Assembly (NCBI RefSeq): GCF_005435165.1
Contig: NZ_SGUC01000004.1
Span: 62,001-126,000 of the forward strand
Direction: 5' to 3'
Source of the DNA: Halorubrum sp. GN11_10-6_MGM
GTDB taxonomy: Archaea > Halobacteriota > Halobacteria > Halobacteriales > Haloferacaceae
DNA: 64,000 bases
Positions within the stretch are counted from its first letter, which is position 1; every line of letters starts with the position of its first letter. A program made the translations under genes and the position numbers. Below, piece by piece: positions 17,562-26,419 of this stretch. The notes under the pieces were generated by a model that searched no databases, had not been told where the DNA came from, and was given only the letters and a program-made list of their open reading frames with translations.

Positions 17562-19214
17562 TCACCTGTCGACCTCGCCCATGATCGTGTCCAGGCTCCC
17601 AAGCGACGCGATCAGGTCGGGGATCGCCTCGCCCTCGGCCATCTCCGGGAGCGCTTGGAGGTTCGAGAACGACGGGCCGCGGATCTTGAACCTGGCGGGC
17701 TGGTCCGTCCCGTCGGCGCGGACGTAGATGCCGAGCTCCCCCTTCGCGGCCTCGACGGCGCGGTAGATCTCCGTGTCGTCGTCCGGGCGGATCGTCCGCG
17801 GGACGTTCGCTTGGACCGTGCGCTCGGTTTCCGGCCAGTCTTCGAGCAGGTCGACGCACTGCTCGACGATCGTCGCGGACTCCTCGACCTCGCGCATCCT
17901 GACGAGCAGCCGGCTGTAGTTGTCGCAGCCGTCCTCGGTGACGACGTCCCAGTCGAGCTCGTCGTAGTAGCCGTACGGGTCGTCGCGGCGCAGGTCGTAG
18001 TCGACGCCCGAGCCCCGGAGGACCGGCCCGGTCGTCCCGTACTCCTTCGCGACCTCGGGTGGGAGGGTCCCGGTGTCGACCGTGCGGAGCTGGAGTATCT
18101 CGTTTCGCGTCAGGAGGTCGTGGTACTCCTCGATCCGACGCGGGAGGCCGTCGAGGTACTCGCGGACGCCCCGCAGGAATTCCTCGCGGGGTTCGGGGAG
18201 GTCCCACGCGACCCCGCCGAGCCGGAAGTAGTTGAACATCAGCCGCTGGCCCGTCAGATCCTCCAGGAGGTCCTGAACGCGCTCGCGCTCCTGGATGGCG
18301 TACATGAACGTCGCCGTGAAGTCGCCGATCACGTCGAGCGCGTACGCCCCCATCGCCAGCATGTGCGAGAGGATGCGACTGAACTCCGCGGCCATGGTGC
18401 GGATCACCTGCGCGTACTCGGGCACCTCGATCTCCGCGAGGTCCTCCGCGACGCGGGCGTACGCCCACTCGTTGAGCAGCCCCCCGCCGCCCCAGTCCCA
18501 GCGGTCCGGGTACGGCATGATCTGGTGGCGGTACGTCCCCGACTGGGCCATCTGCTCCTCGCAGCGGTGGATGTAGCCGATGTCCGGCTCCACGCCGACC
18601 ACGTCCTCGCCGTCGAGGGTCACCTGGAGGTGGAGGACGCCGTGGGTCGCCGGGTGGTGCGGCCCGATGTTGAGGAGCATCGTGTCGCTTCCGGCCGTCG
18701 TCGACCCGCCGGGCTCGACGGGCTCGTTCTCCGAGAGCGAGACGATCTGCGGCCGGTCCTTGTCGTAGTCCATCGACAGGGGGTGGCCCTGCCAGGTCTC
18801 CGGGAGGAGTATCCGCCGGAGGTCCGGATGGTCGTCGTACTCGATCCCGATGAGGTCGTACGCCTCGCGCTCGTGCCAGTCAGCCGTGCGGAACACCGGT
18901 GCGGCCGACTCGGAGACGGGGTCGTCCTTGTCCGCGGGGACGACGACGCTGACCTCCCGGGTCGGATCGTCGTACGAACGCAGGTGGTAGATCGACTCGT
19001 AGCGGTTCTCGTACTCCTGTGCGGTGACGCAGGCGAGGTGGTCGTACCCCGCCTCGCTCCGCAGCGTCGAGAGCGCCTCCTGTACCGCGTCGGGTCGAAC
19101 CCTGGCGGCCGGGGCGTTCAGGTGCTCCTCGCGCGCCGTGACGAGCCCGCGGATCGACGAGAACGGGTCCGCCGTCCCCTCGTCGTCGCGCTCGCGCAGC
19201 AGCTCGGTGGACAT
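17562..19214 (-). CDS. nuoCD: NADH dehydrogenase-like complex I subunit CD (fused), isolated copy
   Basis: This 550-residue fusion joins NuoC (residues about 1-150; HEREAYDLIGIEYDDHPDLRRILLP) to NuoD (about 180-550; NIGPHHPATHGVLHL, GYIHRCEEQM, NYFRLGGVAWDLP, RGSGVDYDLRRDDPYGYY, GSLDTIMGEVDR), the quinone-site arm of respiratory complex I. No other nuo gene lies beside it, although haloarchaea normally encode these subunits in one operon. In NuoD, the segment PDRWDWGGGG has Trp241 where complex I enzymes carry the quinone-hydrogen-bonding Tyr. It may be a second, specialised or decaying copy. It is divergent from a Bat-type regulator. Confidence 0.9.
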   Translation of the reverse strand: MSTELLRERDDEGTADPFSSIRGLVTAREEHLNAPAARVRPDAVQEALSTLRSEAGYDHLACVTAQEYENRYESIYHLRSYDDPTREVSVVVPADKDDPVSESAAPVFRTADWHEREAYDLIGIEYDDHPDLRRILLPETWQGHPLSMDYDKDRPQIVSLSENEPVEPGGSTTAGSDTMLLNIGPHHPATHGVLHLQVTLDGEDVVGVEPDIGYIHRCEEQMAQSGTYRHQIMPYPDRWDWGGGGLLNEWAYARVAEDLAEIEVPEYAQVIRTMAAEFSRILSHMLAMGAYALDVIGDFTATFMYAIQERERVQDLLEDLTGQRLMFNYFRLGGVAWDLPEPREEFLRGVREYLDGLPRRIEEYHDLLTRNEILQLRTVDTGTLPPEVAKEYGTTGPVLRGSGVDYDLRRDDPYGYYDELDWDVVTEDGCDNYSRLLVRMREVEESATIVEQCVDLLEDWPETERTVQANVPRTIRPDDDTEIYRAVEAAKGELGIYVRADGTDQPARFKIRGPSFSNLQALPEMAEGEAIPDLIASLGSLDTIMGEVDR

Positions 19215-19268
19215 AGATGAAGAGACGCGGGCTCGCGACCCGAGGCTTCTGCCGGCTCAGTGCGGGTA

Positions 19269-19276
19269 TTTATAAG
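19269..19276 (+). promoter_or_regulatory. TATA box of the Bat-type regulator
   Basis: TTTATAAG is centred about 27 nt before the GTG start at 19300. The 85-nt divergent spacer it shares with nuoCD is short enough for the regulator to act on both genes. Confidence 0.6.
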
Positions 19277-19299
19277 CGATCCGTCGCCATTGCTCGGGC

Positions 19300-19968
19300 G
19301 TGAAGTACCTCCGCCTCGAACTCCGGTACCCGCCGGCCCTCATCCACCCGATACACCGACTCGTCGACGAGTCCGACGCCGTCGAGCGGGACGTCCTCCT
19401 CCACGGCAGCCTCTTCGACGAGACGGCGGACACGTTCCTGTTCTACGTCGAGGGCGACGTCGACGTGTACGCCGACGCGCTGCGGTCGGTCGATCGCATC
19501 CGGGAGTTCGAGATCACCCGGATCGACGAGACCGGATTCTACGTCTTCCTCACGCAGCGACGCGACGCCGTCGACGAGGCGATGTTCGGGTCTCTCCGGC
19601 GGACCGGCGTGGTCGTCGTCCCGCCGATCGACTTCCGTCCCGACGGGGTCGCTCGCCTGACGGTCCTCGGGGAACAGGGGCCGCTTCGGGAGGCGCTCGC
19701 CGGGCTCCCCGACCGGATCGAGAGCGAGATCCTCCGGGTCGGCGAGTACGACTGGCGCCAGCACCTCTTCGACCCGGGGCTGACGGAGCGGCAGTTCGAC
19801 GCGCTCGCGGCGGCCGTCGACTGCGGGTACTACGAGTCCCCGCGGACTGCGTCCGTCGAGGAGGTCGCCGAGCGGATCGACGCCGCCCCCAGCACCGCGT
19901 CCGAACACCTCCGGAAGGCGGAGTCGGCGATGATGACCGCGTTCATGGAGCTGCGCGACGTGGCCTGA
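19300..19968 (+). CDS. Bacterio-opsin-activator-type HTH regulator
   Basis: A 222-residue regulator with GTG start. The N-terminal two-thirds (MKYLRLELRYPPALIHPIHRL ... LFYVEGDVDVYADALRSVDRI) is the sensory module common to short Bat-like proteins, without PAS or GAF. The C terminus LTERQFDALAAAVDCGYYESP ... SVEEVAERIDAAPSTASEHLRKAES is the HTH_10 DNA-binding domain. Proteins of this class often control a neighbouring gene, here most likely the divergent nuoCD. The ligand is unknown. Confidence 0.85.
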   Translation: MKYLRLELRYPPALIHPIHRLVDESDAVERDVLLHGSLFDETADTFLFYVEGDVDVYADALRSVDRIREFEITRIDETGFYVFLTQRRDAVDEAMFGSLRRTGVVVVPPIDFRPDGVARLTVLGEQGPLREALAGLPDRIESEILRVGEYDWRQHLFDPGLTERQFDALAAAVDCGYYESPRTASVEEVAERIDAAPSTASEHLRKAESAMMTAFMELRDVA

Positions 19969-20028
19969 TCGGGCGCACAGCGAGGCGACCGAGTGCGGGC
20001 GGGCCGGATCGCGCCCGGTCGACCCCGA

Positions 20029-20772
20029 TCAGTGTACCGTCCGGTCGTCGCTCGTGTCGATCGCCTCGATCGGCTCCGCGTTGCCGAACTCGGGCGCCGG
20101 GCCGTCGCCCGGTTCCGCCCACTCGACCGCGTTCCGAAGCACCTGCCGGACGTCGTCATCGTAGTAGATCGGATACGTCTCGTGGCCCGGGCGGAAGTAG
20201 AACACCTTCCCGTTCCCGCGGCGGTAACAGCAGCCGGAGCGGAACGTCTCGCCGCCCTCGAACCAGGAGGTGAAGACGAGCGTGTCGGGCGCGGGCACGT
20301 CGAACCGCTCGCCGTACATCTCGGTCTCCTCCAGCTCGATCCGCTCGCCGATCCCGTCCGCGATCGGATGGCTCGGCTCGATCGTCCAGAGCCGCTCGCG
20401 CTCGGCGGCCTCGCGCCACTTCAGCGAGCAGCTGGTTCCCATCAGCCGCTTGAATATCTTCGAGTAGTGCGCCGAGTGGAGGACGATGAGGCCGGTGCCG
20501 TCGAGGACGCGCTTGTGGACGCGGTCGACGACCGCGTCGCGCACCTCGTCGTGTGCGGCGTGACCCCACCAGACGAGGACGTCGGTGTCGTCGAGGACGG
20601 CCTCGGTGAGCCCGTGGTCCGGCCCCTCGTCGAGGGTCGCCGTCCGGACCTCGTGGCCGCCCTCCTGAAGCGCGTCCGCGACGACCGCGTGGATGCCGTC
20701 GGGGTACACCTCGGCGACGACGTCGCTCTCGCGCTCGTGTCGATGCTCGTTCCAGACCGTGACGCGTGCCAT
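20029..20772 (-). CDS. ThuA-like (trehalose utilisation) protein
   Basis: A 247-residue protein of the ThuA family, a class I glutamine-amidotransferase-like fold. It has [11 protein letters not shown] at the start, [31 protein letters not shown] in the middle, MYGERFDVP and [32 protein letters not shown] near the end, all typical of this family. ThuA was named in a rhizobial trehalose locus, and the biochemical role is poorly defined. The gene lies about 16 kb from the trehalase locus, so a link is only suggestive. ATG at 20772 is preferred over an open frame upstream. Confidence 0.85.
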   Translation of the reverse strand: MARVTVWNEHRHERESDVVAEVYPDGIHAVVADALQEGGHEVRTATLDEGPDHGLTEAVLDDTDVLVWWGHAAHDEVRDAVVDRVHKRVLDGTGLIVLHSAHYSKIFKRLMGTSCSLKWREAAERERLWTIEPSHPIADGIGERIELEETEMYGERFDVPAPDTLVFTSWFEGGETFRSGCCYRRGNGKVFYFRPGHETYPIYYDDDVRQVLRNAVEWAEPGDGPAPEFGNAEPIEAIDTSDDRTVH

Positions 20773-20864
20773 ACGCGGCGTGTGGGGCGGAGCGACTTGA
20801 GCGCTCGCCACCGTGGCCGCGGATCGACCGGAAAATAGTCGTCGGTCGCGCGACAGGACGGGGT

Positions 20865-21080
20865 ATGGCAAGTCTCCGCCAACTGTACCGCCGCACCGAC
20901 GACTGGGCGCGCGGGCTCTCCAGAGTTCGGTACGCACTCCTCACCGGCGCGGTGGTGACGGCGTCGGTGCTCGCCGTCGGGGTCGCCCTCGGCACGTCGA
21001 AGACCCTTGAGGCCGTCACGATGGGCGTCACGATGGCCGCGCTCTATTACGCGTTCGACATGAACGCGATCGACGACTGA
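20865..21080 (+). CDS. Small membrane protein, 71 residues
   Basis: A short protein with a basic N terminus ([23 protein letters not shown]) and two hydrophobic segments ([19 protein letters not shown] and [19 protein letters not shown]), so probably a two-pass hairpin. The ATG at 20865 fits the basic-then-hydrophobic layout. It is divergent from the ThuA-like gene (92-nt spacer containing GAAAATAGTC) and convergent with the thioredoxin gene. Nothing indicates a function. Confidence 0.65.
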   Translation: MASLRQLYRRTDDWARGLSRVRYALLTGAVVTASVLAVGVALGTSKTLEAVTMGVTMAALYYAFDMNAIDD

Positions 21081-21109
21081 ACGGCAGAAGACTGTCCGCG
21101 AACGCGGAC

Positions 21110-21496
21110 TCAGGCGGTCGCCTCGACGTCCGAGAGCTGCCGCGCCAAGAACTCCGCGATGGAGACGTCTTCCTCCTCGACGAAGCGCGCGAGCTCCTCG
21201 CCCTCGGAGGATTCGACGACGACCGTCGGGATCAGCTCGACCCCGTACTCCTCGACCAGCTCGCCCTCCTTCCCGTTCGGCCCCTTCACGACGGGGTACG
21301 CCTCGATCCGGTCGTCCGGGACGCCGGCGGCCGCGAGCGCGGCGCCGAACTCGGGGAGCTGTCGCTGGCAGTCGCCGCACCAGTCGCCGCCCCACACCTT
21401 GAACACGTAGTCGTCGGCGCCGAGCGATGCGAGGACCGAGTCGTCGAACGCGTCCGCGTCGAGGTCGGTCGCGGGCGCGAGGGTTTCGAGCGTCAT
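21110..21496 (-). CDS. Thioredoxin-fold protein with CGDC active site
   Basis: A 128-residue cytosolic thioredoxin-like protein. The redox pair Cys40 and Cys43 is in VWGGDWCGDCQRQLPEF and the cis-Pro is in ELIPTVVV. The CGDC centre differs from the classical CGPC and should shift the redox potential. It lacks an export signal. The cysteine synthase gene lies beyond the next spacer, but in the opposite direction, so no operon link is implied. Confidence 0.85.
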   Translation of the reverse strand: MTLETLAPATDLDADAFDDSVLASLGADDYVFKVWGGDWCGDCQRQLPEFGAALAAAGVPDDRIEAYPVVKGPNGKEGELVEEYGVELIPTVVVESSEGEELARFVEEEDVSIAEFLARQLSDVEATA

Positions 21497-21932
21497 GGCG
21501 GCCTGTAGGTGGTCGGGGCACGTAAACCGCGCGCCGGTGGCAAGACGACGATGGGGTCGCTCGGCTGTACGTCTTCGTTAATAAATCGCTGAGCGACACG
21601 AACACCGCCTCGCGACTGCCCCTTCGAGTCCCGCCCCGCACTGCTCCGCACCGCGCCTCGCACCTCCCCAGCCTCGTTGCGGTCGCCTCCGCGTTGCTCC
21701 GGCGACCGCAACTCCCTCGCGCGTGCTGACTCGCGGCCTGTCGGCCGCTCGCAGGCACGCGCCACCGCGTCGGGTTCGGGTTTCGACCGATTTCGGTCGC
21801 GGATTTCGACTGTCTATTAATACGTATCGCGGGGCGTCGCGCCGCGGCTTATAAACCACTTTGACCGCCGCGGCCGACATCCCTTGCCGCAGTCCGCGGG
21901 GCCTTTGAGTCGCGGCCGCCTCGGTTCGGGTA
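21497..21932. other. 436-nt gene-free spacer before cysK
   Basis: No coding frame here looks real. It holds an AT-rich patch (GTTAATAAATCGC, about 21577-21589), a hairpin-rich repeat-like block (about 21600-21770), a second AT-rich patch (CTATTAATACGTAT, about 21813-21826) and the CTTATAAAC element at 21848-21856. The last may be the cysK promoter with a leader of about 55 nt. Confidence 0.55.
21600..21770. repeat. Hairpin-rich intergenic element
   Basis: Arms GTTGCGGTCGCC (21676-21687) and GGCGACCGCAAC (21701-21712) are perfectly complementary around a 13-nt loop. A second nested hairpin follows: GCGGCC (21733-21738) with GGCCGC (21743-21748), enclosed by GCGTGC (21721-21726) and GCACGC (21755-21760). 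Similar CTCGCGCGTGCTG-type text recurs between genes in Halorubrum and relatives, by my recollection; only one copy is in this window. Confidence 0.55.
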
Positions 21933-22862
<930 letters not shown>

Positions 22863-22917
22863 CTCCCGCGACCGCGGCCACCCGGGAGTTGATTAGCGTT
22901 CGGCGCGCAGATCGGCC

Positions 22918-23313
22918 GTGAACACGCGCGCTGAATCGGCGGCGTCGAACGAGGGTTCCGGGGACCGACCGGAGCCTCCAGACCGCCGGTTCGACGGGCC
23001 GTGGCTCACCGCGCTCGCGGCGACCGTGGCCCTCTGGACGCTCTTGTACGCGCTCGACCGGGCGTTTCTGACGCCCGGAACGCCGATCGGCGCGACGGTC
23101 GCGTTCGCGCACGGCTACCTGCTCGCGCCGCTGGCGACCGCGACCGTCCTGCTCGACGCGCTCTCCCTCGCCGAGCGGCGCGTCGTCGACCTCGGCGTTT
23201 TTAAATGGGTGTACGCGCTCGCCGCGCTCCCCGCGCCGCCGGTCGCCGTCCTCTACTACGCGCACCGCGAGTGGTTGAAGCCCGACGACGGGGAGCTCCT
23301 CGGGTGGCCGTGA
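22918..23313 (+). CDS. Membrane protein with three predicted helices
   Basis: A 131-residue protein with a GTG start. A polar N terminus of about 28 residues precedes hydrophobic segments LTALAATVALWTLLYAL, GATVAFAHGYLLAPLATATVLL and WVYALAALPAPPVAVLYYAH. It begins 55 nt after cysK, and its TGA overlaps the ATG of the MOSC gene by one base, so those two are probably cotranslated. I do not recognise the family. Confidence 0.65.
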   Translation: MNTRAESAASNEGSGDRPEPPDRRFDGPWLTALAATVALWTLLYALDRAFLTPGTPIGATVAFAHGYLLAPLATATVLLDALSLAERRVVDLGVFKWVYALAALPAPPVAVLYYAHREWLKPDDGELLGWP

Positions 23314-23888
23314 TGCCGGCCGACGACCCGCCGGAACCGTCCGAGGAGGCCGCCGGCCCGGGGGCGGTCGACGCGCTCGTCACGGCGCCGGAGAGCGGCG
23401 CGCCGCCCGTCCGCAGAGACGCGGTCGCGATCCGCCCCGACGGCGTCGAGGGCGACCGCTATCGCAGCGGCGACGGGCACTTCCAGCTCGACGGCTGCGC
23501 GGTCACCCTCGTCGCGGCCGAGGCGCTCGACGCGGTCCGCGAGGAGACCGGCATCGACGTGCGCGAGGGTCGCCACCGCCGGAACGTCGTCGTCGACGGG
23601 TTCGGCGCCGGGATGGACGCGCTGCTCGGCGCGACCGTCGCGGTCGGCGACGCCCTCCTGCGACCGACTCGCCGCCGCCCTCCCTGCGCCCGCGTCGAGG
23701 AGCTCGCCGGCGAGGGCGGACTCGCGTCCGCGCTGCGGAACCGCGGCGGGCTGTGCTGTGACGTGGTCGAGCCCGGACGCGTCGCGGTCGGCGACCCCGT
23801 GCGAATCCGCGAGGCCGACCCGCGGACCGCGGGTGCGGCCATCGCGGAGCGGCTCGCCGAGCGGGAACGGACCCCTGACCGAGAGTGA
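23313..23888 (+). CDS. MOSC-domain protein
   Basis: A 191-residue protein with the MOSC (molybdenum cofactor sulfurase C-terminal) fold. It shows RRDAVAIRPDGVEGDRYRSGDGHF near residue 40, EGRHRRNVVVDGF, LLGATVAVGDALLRPTRRRPPCARVEEL with the conserved Cys, and LCCDVVEPGRVAVGDPVRI. MOSC proteins handle sulfur or molybdenum cofactor chemistry and reduce N-hydroxylated compounds. The start ATG overlaps the preceding TGA. The nearby cysteine synthase hints at sulfur metabolism, but the substrate is unknown. Confidence 0.85.
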   Translation: MPADDPPEPSEEAAGPGAVDALVTAPESGAPPVRRDAVAIRPDGVEGDRYRSGDGHFQLDGCAVTLVAAEALDAVREETGIDVREGRHRRNVVVDGFGAGMDALLGATVAVGDALLRPTRRRPPCARVEELAGEGGLASALRNRGGLCCDVVEPGRVAVGDPVRIREADPRTAGAAIAERLAERERTPDRE

Positions 23889-23912
23889 ACCCCCGACGGC
23901 TCGCCGCGAGAG

Positions 23913-23929
23913 GACGGTTTATAACCGTC
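23913..23929. promoter_or_regulatory. 17-bp inverted repeat enclosing a TATA box
   Basis: GACGGTT and AACCGTC are perfectly complementary arms around TAT, and together they contain TTTATAA. A symmetric repressor site overlapping the TATA box of the downstream transporter is a natural reading. The expected transcription start is near 23947. Confidence 0.5.
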
Positions 23930-23952
23930 GCGCGCGACCCCAGAGACGAGAC

Positions 23953-24042
23953 GTGAACCGCGTAGTCGACGCCGTGAGCTCGCCGACCCACCAGATTTCG
24001 GCGCCGCCGAACCCGTCCGTCCGGAGGCGACGGTCCGCGTGA
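23953..24042 (+). CDS. Possible 29-residue leader peptide before the MFS gene
   Basis: A GTG at 23953, about 30 nt after the palindromic TATA element, opens 29 codons. The frame ends in four consecutive Arg codons (CGG AGG CGA CGG), then Ser-Ala and a TGA that overlaps the transporter's GTG start by 4 nt (GTGA). The spacing fits a leaderless message whose first cistron is this peptide, coupled to the transporter. It could equally be untranslated leader. Confidence 0.35.
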   Translation: MNRVVDAVSSPTHQISAPPNPSVRRRRSA

Positions 24043-25256
24043 ACTGGCGCTACCGGCACACGGTGTTGACGCTGTGTATGCTCGCCTTCTTCGTGACGTA
24101 CTTCGCGCGGCTGGCGATCAGCCCGGTCGTCCCCCTGATCATCGACGACTTCGGGGTCTCGAACACGGCGGTCGGCGTCGCGCTCTCGGGCATGTGGTTC
24201 GCCTACGGGTTCTCGCAGTTCCCGAGCGGCATCCTCGCCGACCGGTTCGGCGAGCGCCGGGTGATCCTCGTCGCGGTCGGCGGGACGACGGCGATGAGCC
24301 TCCTGCTCTCCGTCGCGCCCGTCTTCCCCGCCTTCGTGATCGCCGCGGTCCTGCTGGGGCTCGCGGCGGGGCTCCACTACGCGGTCGCCACCACGCTGCT
24401 CTCGCGGACGTTCGACGACCTCGGCACCGCCGTCGGGATCCACTCGCTCGGCGGGCCGCTGGCCGGACTGGTCGCGCCGGTCGCCGCGACGTGGGTCGGC
24501 GTCCGCTACGGGTGGCGCCCCGGGGTCGCGCTCGCGTCGCTGGTCGGCGTGCCGATATTCGCCCTGTTCGCCCGGCGCGTCCGCCCCACCGAGCCGCGGC
24601 GGCCCGATCAGCCGATTTCGGAGCGGCTCCGGATCGGACCGCTGCTCGAACTCGTTGGACGGCGCGAGATCCTCGTCCCGCTCGCCGTCGCGACGCTCGG
24701 GACGTACGTCGCGCAGGGCGTCATCTCCTTCCTGCCGACGTTCCTCGTCGAACTGCGGGGGTACTCGCCCGCGTTCGCCGGCGGCGTCTTCTCCGCGTTC
24801 TTCGTCGTCCGCGCCGGCGCGCAGGTCGGACTCGGTCGGCTGTCGGACCTAGCGGGCCGCGACGCGAGCATCGGGGCCTCACTCCTCTCCGGGGCGCTCG
24901 GCCTCGGCGGGCTGGTCGCGCTGCCCGACCTCGTCCGGCTCCCCGTCGCGGTCGGGCTGCCAGCGCTCCCGACGCTCGCCGGACTCGGGCTCGCGGTGTC
25001 CCTCGCGGGGCTCGGCTCCTCGTTCTTCTCGGCGATCGACCCCCGGTTCATGGACGCGCTCGGCGACGCGGAGCGCGGCGCGGGGTTCGGGCTGATCCGC
25101 ACCGTCTACACGGTGATCGGCTCGGCCGGCTCCGTCGGCGTCGGGCTCGTCGCGGACCTCTTCGGCTGGGCCGCCTCGTTCGCCGTCATCGCCGGCATGT
25201 CGGGCGTCGCGTTCCTCGTCATCTCGACGAACGCCCTCGTCGGCGAGGGCCGGTGA
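24039..25256 (+). CDS. Major facilitator superfamily transporter
   Basis: A 405-residue membrane carrier with about twelve hydrophobic segments. The MFS loop 2-3 signature is visible as GILADRFGERRVIL and its repeat in the second half as GRLSDLAGRDASIG. The N-terminal half (FFVTYFARLAISPVVPLIIDDFGVS) resembles anion or sugar-phosphate porters. The protein starts with GTG at 24039, overlapping a possible leader peptide. The substrate is not predictable. The following PHP gene is on the same strand 88 nt downstream. Confidence 0.88.
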   Translation: MNWRYRHTVLTLCMLAFFVTYFARLAISPVVPLIIDDFGVSNTAVGVALSGMWFAYGFSQFPSGILADRFGERRVILVAVGGTTAMSLLLSVAPVFPAFVIAAVLLGLAAGLHYAVATTLLSRTFDDLGTAVGIHSLGGPLAGLVAPVAATWVGVRYGWRPGVALASLVGVPIFALFARRVRPTEPRRPDQPISERLRIGPLLELVGRREILVPLAVATLGTYVAQGVISFLPTFLVELRGYSPAFAGGVFSAFFVVRAGAQVGLGRLSDLAGRDASIGASLLSGALGLGGLVALPDLVRLPVAVGLPALPTLAGLGLAVSLAGLGSSFFSAIDPRFMDALGDAERGAGFGLIRTVYTVIGSAGSVGVGLVADLFGWAASFAVIAGMSGVAFLVISTNALVGEGR

Positions 25257-25344
25257 CCGCGGCACCGGGGGTAGCGACGACGAGCGCGCGTCGACTCGCT
25301 CTGACGACCCGAACCTTCGAGTCGGATCGGAACGAAGGGAGCCC

Positions 25345-26130
25345 GTGTACGACTACCACGCCCACACGAACTACTCGGACGGGGCGTTCCTGCGCTGGAT
25401 GGTCGAGGCGGCCGCCGACGCCGGACTCGACGGGATCGGCTTCGCCGACCACTGTAACGTCTCGCCGGAGTCGAGCGCGCGGCGGTACAAGCGCGCGCTC
25501 GGGTTCAACCTCGATCTGACCTACGAGCGACGCCGCGAGGCGATCGAGGCGATCCGGGGCGACGCCGACGTCGCCGTGTTCGACGCCGTCGAGATGGACT
25601 ACGACCCCGCCCACGAGGACGCGGTCGCGGAGTTCCTCGACGAGGCGGCGTTCGACTACGCGGTCGGCAGCGTCCACGAACTCGACGGTGCGAACGTCCA
25701 CACGCGCTCGCACTTCGCGGACAAACCGGAGTCCGAGCGGCGAGAGCTGGTCGACCGCTACTTCGAGAAGCTGGTCGCCCTGATCGAGTCGGAGCTGTTC
25801 GCGATCGCCGCGCACCCGGACCTCATCGAGCGCAACCCGCACCTCCGCGGGTTCGCCACCGAGGACCACTACGCCGCGGTCGCCGACGCCCTCCGCGAGT
25901 CGCGGACCGTCCCGGAGATCAACGCCGGTCGGCTGCTCGACGACTACGGCGAGTTCCATCCGTCCCCCGCGTTCCTCGACCGGCTCGTCGACGCCGACGT
26001 CGACGTGACCGTCGGAACCGACAGCCACGAGCCGGACGAGATCGCGCCCCGGATACGCGAGGTCGAGGCCGAACTCGACCGCCGCGGGCTGGAGCCGGTC
26101 CGGCTCGACCACGTGGCGAACGCCGTCTGA
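25345..26130 (+). CDS. PHP-domain phosphoesterase (histidinol-phosphatase-like)
   Basis: A 261-residue metal-dependent hydrolase with GTG start. The PHP motifs are visible: HAHTNYSDG at the N terminus (metal-binding His5 and His7), GFADHCN, EMDYDPAHED, GSVHEL, IAAHPDLIERN and GTDSHEPDEIA. This resembles the HisK-type histidinol phosphatases, so a step in histidine synthesis is possible, but PHP proteins also cleave other phosphates and no his gene is nearby. Length and motifs are intact. Confidence 0.83.
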   Translation: MYDYHAHTNYSDGAFLRWMVEAAADAGLDGIGFADHCNVSPESSARRYKRALGFNLDLTYERRREAIEAIRGDADVAVFDAVEMDYDPAHEDAVAEFLDEAAFDYAVGSVHELDGANVHTRSHFADKPESERRELVDRYFEKLVALIESELFAIAAHPDLIERNPHLRGFATEDHYAAVADALRESRTVPEINAGRLLDDYGEFHPSPAFLDRLVDADVDVTVGTDSHEPDEIAPRIREVEAELDRRGLEPVRLDHVANAV

Positions 26131-26419
26131 CGAGACCGTTTACCGAGCCCATCGAACTTCGCTTCGTCAGCCGACGCGGTTCCGGTGAAATCCGCAGAGA
26201 CGGACGGACGCCGATCGCCGAATACGGGACCCCATTTGACGCGTCGTGATACGAGCGTGACACGGACAGCAGCGACGGCGGAAGCTGCCGACGACGGGCT
26301 TCTCGACGATCTTGTGTGAAGTTGAGCTGCTCGGTTCACGACCATATTCGCAGTGGTTTCCCACCTCGGACATGTCAGCGTGTGAAACTTTTTATGGGCT
26401 AAATTGCGATACGATCTGT
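26131..26419. promoter_or_regulatory. Spacer and promoter of the AT-rich gene
   Basis: The 289-nt spacer falls from high GC to clearly AT-rich from about 26340. CTTTTTATG at 26388-26396 lies about 26-30 nt before the ATG at 26420 and fits a TATA box for a leaderless gene. No convincing coding frame, inverted terminal repeat or attachment site is visible. Confidence 0.45.

Noticed and set aside
20029-20772. ThuA-like gene as part of the trehalose locus
   Set aside because: It lies about 16 kb away with many unrelated genes between, and ThuA's role is unclear.
26131-26385. Remnant of an insertion sequence beside the AT-rich gene
   Set aside because: Short open frames here have no transposase motif, and no terminal inverted repeats or target duplications could be found.
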